Below, in pieces: positions 8,421 to 16,801 of a DNA stretch of 24,270 nucleotides (position 1 is its first letter; each line of letters begins with the position of its first letter). The position numbers were made by a program, and so were the translations under genes. The notes beneath the pieces are model-generated. The model did not search any database. It was given only the letters and a program-made list of their open reading frames with translations, and was not told the DNA's origin. Where the stretch lies: positions 1 through 24,270 of the forward strand of contig CAUJFU010000181.1 of NCBI GenBank assembly GCA_963169055.1, in the 5' to 3' direction. The DNA comes from Myxococcota bacterium (lineage in GTDB: Bacteria; Myxococcota_C; UBA6777).

Positions 8421-9743
8421 TCAAACACGGGTCGCGGAAACCACCGTAGCAGGCGCGGAACCCTGTTGAAGCTTTTCGCGTTCGCAAGACAGATAGAATT
8501 CGTGAATCCCCCGATAATGGGCGATCTTTTGTGGCCATTCGTGGCGGAGGGTGAAGTAATATTTGACCTCTTTTTCGAGGATGGTGTTGAAGTCTTCGGA
8601 CGAGAAGAAGTCTTGGGCTTGCTGATCAAAGTCAGGAAGATGTTTGGCGCAAAAATCGACGAAGTGTTGGGTGTTGAAATAATCGTGTGCGACGGCGTTG
8701 TAGGCTTCGATACGCTGCGAGTACGAGAGATCCGAGCGTTCTGCGATCTCGAAGTAGCGTTGCCAATCCATCGCGTATCCCGGACCCTTGTTGCGACGCG
8801 TCACAGCGCAATAGATCAACCACTGCGTCATGTACTTGACCAAGGTTGGAAAATAAAAGTGCAAGGAGACCAAGCTGCTATCGGGGCAAGCGTTGGCAAA
8901 GTCGATGGGATGGACTTTTCCTTGTTTGTCGATCAACATCTCGCAAGAGTTGTGATCCCACTTGTAGAAACCGTTGATCATGCGGGTAATGCGGCTGGTT
9001 TCGAGGTAGTGTTCGGGCGAGATGAAGTCGAATTCGACGGCTTGGCGTTCGTTGCGCAGGTAGCGATCGTGCGAGTACTTGGCGTTGGGGTTAAAGTGCA
9101 TCACCAACATCTGCGGCCCGATGCCGACGACGCGCACGAATTCTTGGAAGTCGATGGCGGCTTGGAGATTCAGCGGGACATTGCCCGAAGCCTCGAATCC
9201 GTCGAGTAGTTCGCGCTCGTTGTTGACGCGCACAACACCTTTCCAACCGCCGCCCGATTGGGGTTTCAAAAAGGCGGGATAGCCGACATCTCGACCGATC
9301 TCGCGCAGATCGAAGGCGTCATGGTCCATATACAACAAGTCTTGGATCGGCACATCGACGAGACCTTGGTAAGAACGGATCGGAAGCGCCCATGTCTTGG
9401 GGATATTCAACCCAAGATGCGACATGTGGCCGTAGGTGGTGTTTTTGTTCATGGACAAAAATGAGGCCACATCGTTGAGCATATAGACGCGCTGTGCAAA
9501 GCTCGCAAAGTAGCTTGTGGCATAGGTATTCCAGTGGATGTTGCGGTTGACGATCACGCGGTACGGGCATTCTTCGTCTTGGACGCGATAAGGCCGCGTG
9601 TGCATCCGATCAAGACGCACTTCCACTTGTTCCCCTTCCCACTCAATCTGCAATCCGAGGTGCTTGATCAGCCCCTGCAACGACGCAACAAACGAATAAT
9701 TATTGAGATCGAGCATCCCGATCAACGCTTCCACTCGCTTCAT
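8421..9743 (-). CDS. ATP-grasp ligase, RimK-like
   Basis: 440 residues. The N-terminal pre-ATP-grasp part contains PYRVIVNRNIHWN and YMLNDVASFLSMNKNTTYGH, followed by GLNIPKTWAL, the pattern of RimK-type and related carboxylate-amine ligases. The ATP-grasp core has Lys160 in FLKPQSGGGWKG (Gly-rich phosphate loop), QEF at 200-202 at the hinge, Glu268 and the metal-binding end HPIDFANACPD (Asp281, Asn284), where the usual Glu-x-Asn is varied to Asp-x-x-Asn. The family activates a carboxylate as acyl-phosphate and joins it to an amine or other nucleophile. The C-terminal 130 residues are extra helical sequence I do not recognise. The start ATG at 9741-9743 has a GGGAG site nine bases upstream. 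It is divergent from a second ATP-grasp gene and convergent with an esterase. The substrate is unknown. Confidence 0.85.
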   Translation of the reverse strand: MKRVEALIGMLDLNNYSFVASLQGLIKHLGLQIEWEGEQVEVRLDRMHTRPYRVQDEECPYRVIVNRNIHWNTYATSYFASFAQRVYMLNDVASFLSMNKNTTYGHMSHLGLNIPKTWALPIRSYQGLVDVPIQDLLYMDHDAFDLREIGRDVGYPAFLKPQSGGGWKGVVRVNNERELLDGFEASGNVPLNLQAAIDFQEFVRVVGIGPQMLVMHFNPNAKYSHDRYLRNERQAVEFDFISPEHYLETSRITRMINGFYKWDHNSCEMLIDKQGKVHPIDFANACPDSSLVSLHFYFPTLVKYMTQWLIYCAVTRRNKGPGYAMDWQRYFEIAERSDLSYSQRIEAYNAVAHDYFNTQHFVDFCAKHLPDFDQQAQDFFSSEDFNTILEKEVKYYFTLRHEWPQKIAHYRGIHEFYLSCEREKLQQGSAPATVVSATRV

Positions 9744-9834
9744 ACCGACATCTCCCTCTCTAGCTTCTTCTCAGTCTCTTCTTCTCGAATCACAGGCCAA
9801 ACGCCCATCGCGCAAGGCGTTGTCAGGGCGTGAG

Positions 9835-9860
9835 AGTATGGATCGCACACAAAAAGTCAA
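9835..9860 (-). promoter_or_regulatory. Possible sigma-70 promoter for the ATP-grasp gene at 8421-9743
   Basis: On the minus strand TTGACT (9855-9860) is followed after 16 bases by TACTCT (9833-9838), or after 14 by CATACT (9835-9840). The -35 is good and the -10 weak. It lies about 90 bases from the start codon and downstream of the hairpin at 9912-9934. Confidence 0.25.
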
Positions 9861-9911
9861 ACGAAATCATGTTGCCTTTGCGCGATCCTTGTGGCCCCTT
9901 GTTGCAGCGCA

Positions 9912-9934
9912 CAAAAAAGGCTTGCCACAAGCCT
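9912..9934 (-). terminator. Intrinsic-terminator-like hairpin between the divergent ATP-grasp genes
   Basis: On the minus strand AGGCTTG, loop TGG, CAAGCCT, then TTTTTT: a perfect 7-bp stem and U-tract pointing into the 8421-9743 gene, with no minus-strand gene ending upstream in the window. On the plus strand the same bases form an A-preceded hairpin in the 5' UTR of the gene at 9989, 55 bases before its start. It may be insulation, attenuation or a 5'-UTR structure. Confidence 0.55.
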
Positions 9935-9988
9935 GAGACAGGGTTAAAAAAAGGCCGCAGACCACCCAACCTTGCGGAGGCTTTTTCG

Positions 9989-11152
9989 ATGAACTTCCTG
10001 TTTTTGTCCCCTCATTTTCCGAGCAACTATCGCCTCTTTTGCCGTTCGCTACGCCGCCGAGGTGCGCAAGTCTTGGGGATCGGTGATACCGCCCAAAACA
10101 CCCTTCCAAGCGACCTGCGCAGCGCCCTCACGGAATACTATCCCGTAAGCGACATGGAAGACTACGATCAGGTGTTGCGCGGTGTCGGCTATTTGACCCA
10201 CCAATACGGCAAGATCGACCGCATCGAATCACACAACGAACACTGGATCGAACTCGAAAGCAACCTACGCACCGACTTTAACGTCGATGGCCCCCATCGC
10301 AGCGATCTTCCTGAGATGAAGCTCAAATCGCGGATGAAGCGAAAGTTTATGGAAGCCGGCCTACACGTTGTCCAAGGCGAGCGAGTGATCGATGAAGCCC
10401 ATTGCCGCACCTTTATCGAGCGCGTGGGCTACCCTGTGGTGGTCAAACCCGACCAAGGTGTCGGAGCCAACGGCACGTTCCGCCTCGACAACGAAAGCCA
10501 ACTCGAACGCTTCCTTAGCGAAGAAGAGATCTCTTCTTATTTCATCGAAGAGTTTGTTGACGGAACCATCTGCACCTTCGATGGTTTGACCAACGCTTCG
10601 GGTGATCCGATCTTTTACACAGGTCACCAATACACACACGGCGTCATGGAGGTCGTCAATAGCGATGGCCACGTCGCTTATTATTCCTATCGAGATATCC
10701 CCAAAGACCTCGAAGAAGCGGGACGCAAACTGCTCAAAGCCTTCCAAGTCCGTGAGCGCTTCTTTCATTTTGAGTTCTTTCGACGCCACAGCGATCAAGC
10801 CCTGATCGTACTTGAGATCAACATCCGTCCTCCCGGCGGGATGACGCTCGATATGTTCAACTTTGCCAACGTCATCGATATCTACGATTTCTATGCGGAT
10901 CTGGTGTTGACGGGAAAAGCCGATTTTTCATACAGCCGCCCTTACCATTGCGCTTACATCAGCCGCAAAAACCGTATCGCATACCGCCACACACACGATG
11001 AGATCTTGAAGAAGTTCCGCATGATCATGCGCTACGAAGGCCCGATCCACAAACTGTTTATTCGCGGCATGGGAAATTATGCCTACATCGTCGCCACCCC
11101 CTACATCGAAGAGATCCAAGAAGCCATCGCCTTTGTCCACGCAGAACCCTGA
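9989..11152 (+). CDS. ATP-grasp ligase, carbamoyl-phosphate-synthase/biotin-carboxylase-like
   Basis: 387 residues. The N-terminal Rossmann-like half begins MNFLFLSPHFPSNYRLFCRS, is followed by GIGD, and contains ESHNEHWIELE. The ATP-grasp half has Lys153 in VVVKPDQGVGANGT, the hinge EEF at 187-189, and metal ligands Glu262 (FHFEFF) and Glu276/Asn278 (LEINIRPPGG), so all catalytic positions look intact. This set resembles the class that includes D-amino-acid and dipeptide ligases and biotin carboxylases. The frame opens at 9830, but the ATG at 9989 has GGAGG at 9976-9980 and starts at the fold. A weak 5-bp stem (9955-9959 with 9973-9977) overlaps this ribosome site. The esterase at 11179 follows after 26 bases, presumably co-transcribed. 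It is divergent from the RimK-like ATP-grasp, so two different ligation steps are likely. The substrate is unknown. Confidence 0.86.
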   Translation: MNFLFLSPHFPSNYRLFCRSLRRRGAQVLGIGDTAQNTLPSDLRSALTEYYPVSDMEDYDQVLRGVGYLTHQYGKIDRIESHNEHWIELESNLRTDFNVDGPHRSDLPEMKLKSRMKRKFMEAGLHVVQGERVIDEAHCRTFIERVGYPVVVKPDQGVGANGTFRLDNESQLERFLSEEEISSYFIEEFVDGTICTFDGLTNASGDPIFYTGHQYTHGVMEVVNSDGHVAYYSYRDIPKDLEEAGRKLLKAFQVRERFFHFEFFRRHSDQALIVLEINIRPPGGMTLDMFNFANVIDIYDFYADLVLTGKADFSYSRPYHCAYISRKNRIAYRHTHDEILKKFRMIMRYEGPIHKLFIRGMGNYAYIVATPYIEEIQEAIAFVHAEP

Positions 11153-11178
11153 AGCAAAAAGGACGACAGACAACACAG

Positions 11179-11913
11179 ATGTACACCGAAGAACACCTCT
11201 GGCGGTCTCCCCGCCTCGATCAAAAGATGGCCATGCGGGTGTATGGTCATTATGGCCGACCTATCTTGGTTTTTCCCACCTCGGGTGGACGTTATTACGA
11301 GTACGAAGACTTCGGGATGATCGAATCGATCCGCCCTTTTATTGAGCAAGGGCGCGTCAAGGTCTTTGCAGTCGATAGCGTCGATCGTCAAAGCTGGCTG
11401 GATCGCAGACTTCGCCCTGCCGAACGTGCTCGACGTCATGAGTTGTACGATCAATACATCGCCAAAGAAGTGGTCCCCTTCATCCACGCGCATTGTCGGG
11501 GCCCACAGCCGATCTTGACCACAGGATGCAGCCTTGGGGCTTTTCATGCAGCCAACTTTTTCTTTCGCTATCCCCGCCTATTCAGCGGAACCATCGCTCT
11601 TTCAGGAGTGTATCGCGCCGCTTTTTCGGTGGGCGATTACATGGACAGCAACGTCTACTTTCACTCCCCGATCGATTATCTTCCCCGTCTGCACGACCCC
11701 AACTATCTCGAACCTTATCGACACGCCAAGATCGTCTTGTGCGTGGGCCTCGGTGCATGGGAAGAACGGATGATCCACGACACCCGCTTGTTGCACGATA
11801 TCCTTCAACAAAAAAACATCCCCGCCATCGTCGATTATTGGGGCCATGATGTCGAACACCACTGGTTTTGGTGGCGACAGCAGATGCCCTACTTCCTTGA
11901 GAAAATCCTCTAA
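11179..11913 (+). CDS. Esterase family alpha/beta hydrolase
   Basis: 244 residues, the usual size for the small esterase-family proteins (PF00756-like). The nucleophile elbow is GCSLGAFHAANF with Ser118. The LSGVY and YFHSPIDYLP segments and the end YWGHDVEHHWFWWRQQM are typical, with His227 the likely catalytic His. No signal peptide, so cytoplasmic. The start ATG has only a distant AAAGGA (15 bases), so translation may depend on coupling with the ATP-grasp gene 26 bases upstream; Met17 and Met19 are alternatives. Placed directly behind an ATP-grasp ligase, it could load, hydrolyse or transfer an acyl or peptidyl product. That is inference from context; no substrate can be read from the sequence. 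Confidence 0.85.
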   Translation: MYTEEHLWRSPRLDQKMAMRVYGHYGRPILVFPTSGGRYYEYEDFGMIESIRPFIEQGRVKVFAVDSVDRQSWLDRRLRPAERARRHELYDQYIAKEVVPFIHAHCRGPQPILTTGCSLGAFHAANFFFRYPRLFSGTIALSGVYRAAFSVGDYMDSNVYFHSPIDYLPRLHDPNYLEPYRHAKIVLCVGLGAWEERMIHDTRLLHDILQQKNIPAIVDYWGHDVEHHWFWWRQQMPYFLEKIL

Positions 11914-11948
11914 CCACCCCTCAAACCCACCGCACCACTTTGACCAAA

Positions 11949-13160
11949 TCACCATGCACGCCACAAGATCTCCGCACGAACGGGGATCGGAATCGTTGCG
12001 TTTTGTGTAGAGACTTTTGGGAGCAAGCGCACAGGGGATACGCGGCCCACACGCCGAAGCCCCAAAGACACGGGAGGATCGCCAAACACGCGACCCACGC
12101 GCTGAAGCCTCGAAGGTAAGGGCGGATTGCCACTTAGATAAAGCGCGTGAGTGTGTTGCAACTCGCGAAATAACTGCGGATCAGGCAAAGCAAACAGCGC
12201 GATCACCCCCAAGATCATCCCCGCAGTCGTCACCGAAGCAATCACCGCAAGCCCCGCTTCGGCATACGGGCTTTGGAAATTCGCCTGTTGGAGTTCGAGG
12301 ATCGAGACATAGATCAAGAGTCCCATCGCGCCTGAAAGTGTGAACAACAAGCCGATGGTCGCCATCTGCATTACAGGACCGTGGCTCTTGCGCAACCCAA
12401 GCGTTCGGCGTCGGAAAGTCCGCAAGGTCGAGGCCAATAGATCCGCTTTTTGCTTGCGCAGTTGCTTTCGCTTGACCCACGGCGACAAGATCCCTGCGTA
12501 GGTCAGCATCGAACGCCATGTTTCGACCTTCTTTTTCCACGCTGTTGTACGCCAAATCGAGATGGGCCGAAACCACAAGGTTTTGAACAAGAATCGCTCA
12601 TAGTCCCGAAGCAGATAAAGCTGAAACTGCAAAGCTTCCATCCGCAACACGCCTTGTTGCGTGTACAGATCGCGCTTTTTGCCTTCGGCGAGGCAGCGGT
12701 GGCCGCAAAGCCCTCGAAAATAACGCTGAAAATAGGAGACAGCCTGCTGGAATTCTTTGAGGCAGCTTTCGGCCTTTTTATACATCTGCCTAAGCTGTTG
12801 TTTGGAAGGTTCATGCGGTTTTGTCGGATCAGGGCAGTCGACTTTGGCGCGGTGATAGTGATAGCGCACCAAGCGCAACCAGATCTCTCGATCAGAGAAC
12901 CAACCCATCGGCGACTCGTTCACAAAAAGATCTTTGTAGGCTTCAGCGCGGTCCAAGGCTTGTTTCCATCGCACAAGATCCCCCGCCTTCATCGCACGGA
13001 TCGACTCGCGCAAACTCCCCAAAAAAGAAGGGCGCGAAGACAACAAAGGCTTGAGAGATGCAGCCCAAACCTCGCCGCCTTGAGCGAACGAACAGCCGAT
13101 CACGACGACAAACACCACCAAGGACAAAAAATGCTTGTTTTGGATCATCCGTCTTTCCAT
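11949..13160 (-). CDS. Exported membrane protein of unknown function with C-terminal 16-residue repeat
   Basis: 403 residues, not recognised. The N-terminus is a signal sequence (LSLVVFVVVIGC); VIGC could be a lipobox, otherwise signal peptidase I would cleave near VWA-A. Residues 35-255 are helical, basic and aromatic-rich, with Cys at about 109, 133, 152 and 156. Two membrane helices follow at about 265-288 and 302-325. The tail contains two in-frame 16-residue repeats with the shared core RVGRV (about 348-379). The ATG at 13158-13160 has no ribosome site; Met5 at 13146-13148 follows GGAAAG and may be the real start. It lies 30 bases behind the histidine phosphatase and is probably the third gene of its operon. 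It converges with the esterase gene. Confidence 0.72.
   Translation of the reverse strand: MERRMIQNKHFLSLVVFVVVIGCSFAQGGEVWAASLKPLLSSRPSFLGSLRESIRAMKAGDLVRWKQALDRAEAYKDLFVNESPMGWFSDREIWLRLVRYHYHRAKVDCPDPTKPHEPSKQQLRQMYKKAESCLKEFQQAVSYFQRYFRGLCGHRCLAEGKKRDLYTQQGVLRMEALQFQLYLLRDYERFLFKTLWFRPISIWRTTAWKKKVETWRSMLTYAGILSPWVKRKQLRKQKADLLASTLRTFRRRTLGLRKSHGPVMQMATIGLLFTLSGAMGLLIYVSILELQQANFQSPYAEAGLAVIASVTTAGMILGVIALFALPDPQLFRELQHTHALYLSGNPPLPSRLQRVGRVFGDPPVSLGLRRVGRVSPVRLLPKVSTQNATIPIPVRAEILWRAW
12042..12131. repeat. 48-bp in-frame tandem repeat at a gene 3' end
   Basis: Two diverged copies begin at 12042 and 12090; about three quarters of the first 42 bases match. They encode the paired RVGRV units in the C-terminal tail of the 11949-13160 protein. 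Confidence 0.6.
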
Positions 13161-13190
13161 AAGAGTGACTAGTTGGGGATTGTTCTTCGG

Positions 13191-13853
13191 TTAACGGATC
13201 TTGGCGCTGAGTTTTTCTTGAGCAAGGAGATGTGCGCTGTCATTGAAACGCAAGAATTGCCAACCACGCGGCGTATATTTAAGCTGACAGATGCCTGTGT
13301 TGTCGAGAACAGCCTTATAAGTGTGAGCGGGAGAAAAATCGAGGATTCCGCGCAACAAACAGCGGATCGCCAAACCATGCCCCACGATCAAGACGCGGCG
13401 ATCGGCGTCTTGCCACCCCGGGATCAGCGTTTCTTCAACCCAAGAGAGCATCCGCTTTTCGACATCGCGTTGTGACTCTCCGCCCGGAGGCGTGAAGCCC
13501 CACGGATCTTCTTTGATCTGCGCCATGATATGAGGTTGATAGACTTGTTCGCGGGGCTGGCCTTCCCACGCTCCCATCTTGATCTCTCCCAATGCCTCGA
13601 TCACACCGACTTGTTCAAAGGGATAATCCAATTCATGTGCGATCAATCGTGCCGTCTCAACGGCCCGAACAGCCGACGAACAGTAGATCTGATCGAAACG
13701 TATTCCTTCGGAAACAAGACGATGTCCAACGCGGCGCGCTTGTTTTTCACCACGCGCTGTCAAAGGCGATGCAGGGCAGCTTCCCCCCACGCGGTGTTCG
13801 ATCTCTACGTTGGCTTCGCTCTCTGCGTGACGAATCAAATAAAGGTCCAACAT
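13191..13853 (-). CDS. Histidine phosphatase (phosphoglycerate mutase-like)
   Basis: 220 residues, typical family length. The N-terminal RHA motif (LYLIRHAESEAN) supplies the phospho-accepting His9; Arg63 (AVRAVETA), Glu90 (ALGEIKMG) and His159 (VGHGLAIR) complete the catalytic pocket of the branch-1 histidine phosphatase superfamily. PPGGES is the usual conserved segment before the second His. Members act on sugar phosphates, cobalamin intermediates or phosphoproteins; the substrate is not predictable. The frame opens at 13955, but the ATG at 13851-13853 has GAGG seven bases upstream and begins at the fold. It overlaps the stop of the MopE-like gene by one base (TGATG), so it is translationally coupled, a curious pairing of a cytoplasmic phosphatase with a surface protein. 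Confidence 0.9.
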   Translation of the reverse strand: MLDLYLIRHAESEANVEIEHRVGGSCPASPLTARGEKQARRVGHRLVSEGIRFDQIYCSSAVRAVETARLIAHELDYPFEQVGVIEALGEIKMGAWEGQPREQVYQPHIMAQIKEDPWGFTPPGGESQRDVEKRMLSWVEETLIPGWQDADRRVLIVGHGLAIRCLLRGILDFSPAHTYKAVLDNTGICQLKYTPRGWQFLRFNDSAHLLAQEKLSAKIR

Positions 13854-16801
13854 CAAAAACCTCGCTCCTCTCCTTGCGATCGCCGCATCGCAACAAGGCG
13901 GATGCGTTGGCGACGCAACAGCACAAACGCAAGCAGACACAAGCCCAACCACCAAGAAGCCACAGGCGCAGTCGCATCACAAGCACATCCCGGTGATTGA
14001 TAACGCCCTTCACTTCCCGTTTCATCGGCTCCTGCACCGCCGATCTTTTTTTCGGTGGTGTTGTCTTGTTCGGTTGTATTCGTTGGATCTTCCGTACCTT
14101 GAGGGATATCGGGTGTTGCGGTCGTATCCGCTACAGGCTCGGCGTTTGTGTCGGGATTTGTCGGAGACTCTTCGGAACTGCCATCAGGCGCGTTGCCATC
14201 GGGGTTTCCTGGCTCGTTTTGAGTTTTGTCCTCGATACATTGGCCTTGTACACAGCGTTGATCTTTGGGGCATTGGATCGAAAGGCATGGATCGTGTTCG
14301 CACAGACCATCCACACAAGCCCGTCCTTTGGGGCAAGAAACCGAAGCGCATGGATCGCCTTTGCACTGGCCGTTGATACAGATCTCACCTTGCGCGCAAG
14401 TGACGCCTGCACAAGGGCCTTGTTGGCGCGGATCGGGCTTGCATTGACCGTCGATACAGATCTCACCTCGTGCGCAAGTGACACCTGCACAAGAAGAAAC
14501 GCACTTTCCATCGCGGCAAAACTCGTTGGCGGCGCATTGGACGCCTCGGCATGGATCCGTTTCGCATTGCCCACCCACGCAACGCGATCCAGACGGACAG
14601 CCCGTCATATAGCAATCGTTGGGGACACACTTTCCACCCGAGCAGATATCCCCCGTAGGACATTGCACCAACGTACACAGATCAACACACCGCCCTCCCA
14701 AGCAACGCTGATCCCCTTGGCATCGAACATTTGCGCAAGCATCCGCACCGATGCACACGCCGCCTTGGCAGGTTTGGCCTTGGGGACATTCGCCGCCTCG
14801 ACAAGTCGCGACACAACGGCCTTCTTTGCATTGGAGTCCTGTCGGACAAGCTGCGTTGTTGTCGATGCTACCGTCACAATCATCGTCGCGTCCGTCGCAT
14901 ATCTCGGGCTGTGGGCGCGGAGCGCTGCAGGCCATCCACTGACCATTGCGGCAGGTCTCAAGGCCCGGGCCACAGGCACTTTGACAGCTTCGGGTGACTC
15001 CGTTGTCGATCACGCCGTCGCAATCGTCGTCTTTGCCGTTGCAGGTTTCCGTTTCAGGCGGAGGCCCTGAACATCCCGTCCATTGGCCGTTTTGGCAGGT
15101 GGCTGTCCCTTTTCCACAAGCCGCTTGACAATCCCGAGGCGCGAGCCCGTTATCGACCGAACCATCGCAATCATCGTCTTTGCCGTTGCACTCTTCGGGC
15201 TTGGGTTGTTGAGCGCTGCAAGCGCCCCAACGACCATTGAGGCAGGTCTCGGTGCCATTACCGCAGGTTGTCGAACAAGACCGAGCGACGGCATTATCGA
15301 CTTGTCCGTCGCAATCATCGTCCAAACCGTTGCACTCTTCGGGTTTGGGGGTGCGTGCGCTGCAAGTGTCCCATACACCGGCCTTGCAGGTTTCAACGCC
15401 CGCACCACAAGCACTTTGGCAAGCGCGCACAAGACCATCGTCGATCTGGCCGTTGCAGTCGTTGTCTTTGCCGTCGCAGATCTCGGGTATTGGGGGTTCT
15501 GCGCTCACAGGACACTCCACGCCTGAGCCATCGGCCTTACAAACAAACTTCGCGGTCTTTTGGCATCCCCCCACGCCCACAGTACAGCTTTGACCGAGCG
15601 TCGCAAAGTCCTCGTCGATCTGACCGTTGCAATTGTTGTCGATGCCATCGCAGCGTTCGGCTTGTGGAGCGCTTGGGGTGGCCGAGCAGGACAGCCCCGA
15701 TCCATCGGCTTTACAGCCCCACGTCCCGCTGTTCTTACAAGCTCCGAGGCCGACTTCGCATGCTGCCCCTTTGTCGGGAAAATTCTCGTCGATCTGACCG
15801 TTGCAGTTGTTGTCAATGCCATCGCAGATCTCGGACTGCGCAGCAGCGGGCTGAACAGAACATATCAGACCTGAACCATCGGCGGCGCAGATCAATTGTC
15901 CTGTACGTTTGCAAGCCCCAACGCCGACTTCACAGGCAGTGCCTTTGGTGGGAAATGTTTCATCTGTGAGGCCGTTGCAATCGTTGTCTTTGCCGTCGCA
16001 GATCTCGGTCTGTGGATTTCCGGGTTGAACGGAACAGGTGGTTCCTGTTTTAGCGGCATCGCACACAAAAGTCCCGCTGCGTCGGCATTCTCCGACGCCG
16101 ACATTGCAGGTTTGGCCTTTGTTCAAGAAGGTTTCGTCGATCTGTCCGTCGCAATCGTTATCAAGGTTGTCGCAGATCTCGTTGGTGGGTTGGCAGGTGG
16201 GTACGCGTTGTCCATTGAGTCGGATGTAGGCTTCGCGAAGGTTGGAGTCTTGGCAACAGTCGTCGATATGCGTCAAGAGGATGACGTTGACTTCGCCGAT
16301 GGCTGCGTAAGATTGGAGGTCTTGGGAAAGGCTTTGTCCGAGGAAGACGTAGCCGTTGGGGGGCGTGACGCCGTTGGGGTAGCGGGAATTGTAGATGGTG
16401 ATGCGCGTGCCGTCGTCCATGCCGTTGAGTTCGACCACAAAGCTGGTCATGCTGTAGTTGGCAGGGATCGAGACTTCGTTGCGAAAATAGGTGAAGTCAC
16501 CCCCACAACGACACGGCGTCCCTGCATCACAAAGCGAAGAACGACGGTTTAAATTGATGATCGTGGGATCGGGAGCCAGCTTCCAACCCGCATCAGGCCA
16601 CGGTGGGATCGAGGCATATTGATAAGAGAAGACGGCACCATGCTGACTTTGGCAAGCAAAGTTTGCGATTCCGCTGCCTTCGTGCATGTACCATTGGCCG
16701 ATGGTTTGGGCATTTGCGCGCTCAGCCCCCAAAAACACCAAAGCCATCACCACCCATCCAAACCAACCCGCATACCAGCCCGATCTGACGAGATGACGCA
16801 T
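13853..16801 (-). CDS. Secreted MopE-motif, Cys-rich surface protein with MYXO-CTERM-like tail
   Basis: 982 residues. Signal peptide with cleavage near ANA-Q (residue 31). Residues 32-210 are a beta-rich domain with its own Cys. Then nine MopE-type putative metal-binding motifs (EICDGIDNNCNGQIDE and variants): the first four have long Cys-bearing inserts and the next four the form CQSACGxGxETCxxGxW. A run of about nine short Cys repeats (CPxGxxCxxGxC) follows, then an acidic Asn/Thr/Pro linker. The C-terminus has SPGCACD, a single hydrophobic helix (WWLGLCLLAFVLL) and RRQRIR, resembling the MYXO-CTERM sorting signal cut by myxosortase. The ATG at 16799-16801 has a perfect AGGAGG five bases upstream. 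It is the first gene of an operon with the histidine phosphatase and the 11949 membrane protein. Calcium or copper binding and surface adhesion are plausible from the family, not shown here. Confidence 0.9.
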   Translation of the reverse strand: MRHLVRSGWYAGWFGWVVMALVFLGAERANAQTIGQWYMHEGSGIANFACQSQHGAVFSYQYASIPPWPDAGWKLAPDPTIINLNRRSSLCDAGTPCRCGGDFTYFRNEVSIPANYSMTSFVVELNGMDDGTRITIYNSRYPNGVTPPNGYVFLGQSLSQDLQSYAAIGEVNVILLTHIDDCCQDSNLREAYIRLNGQRVPTCQPTNEICDNLDNDCDGQIDETFLNKGQTCNVGVGECRRSGTFVCDAAKTGTTCSVQPGNPQTEICDGKDNDCNGLTDETFPTKGTACEVGVGACKRTGQLICAADGSGLICSVQPAAAQSEICDGIDNNCNGQIDENFPDKGAACEVGLGACKNSGTWGCKADGSGLSCSATPSAPQAERCDGIDNNCNGQIDEDFATLGQSCTVGVGGCQKTAKFVCKADGSGVECPVSAEPPIPEICDGKDNDCNGQIDDGLVRACQSACGAGVETCKAGVWDTCSARTPKPEECNGLDDDCDGQVDNAVARSCSTTCGNGTETCLNGRWGACSAQQPKPEECNGKDDDCDGSVDNGLAPRDCQAACGKGTATCQNGQWTGCSGPPPETETCNGKDDDCDGVIDNGVTRSCQSACGPGLETCRNGQWMACSAPRPQPEICDGRDDDCDGSIDNNAACPTGLQCKEGRCVATCRGGECPQGQTCQGGVCIGADACANVRCQGDQRCLGGRCVDLCTLVQCPTGDICSGGKCVPNDCYMTGCPSGSRCVGGQCETDPCRGVQCAANEFCRDGKCVSSCAGVTCARGEICIDGQCKPDPRQQGPCAGVTCAQGEICINGQCKGDPCASVSCPKGRACVDGLCEHDPCLSIQCPKDQRCVQGQCIEDKTQNEPGNPDGNAPDGSSEESPTNPDTNAEPVADTTATPDIPQGTEDPTNTTEQDNTTEKKIGGAGADETGSEGRYQSPGCACDATAPVASWWLGLCLLAFVLLRRQRIRLVAMRRSQGEERGF

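Noticed and set aside
13997-15070. Plus-strand ORF of 357 codons opposite the MopE-like gene, plus similar ones at 15268-16552
   Set aside because: Antisense shadow of the Cys-rich repeat coding sequence; no domain match, and the minus strand is clearly coding with a signal peptide and AGGAGG.
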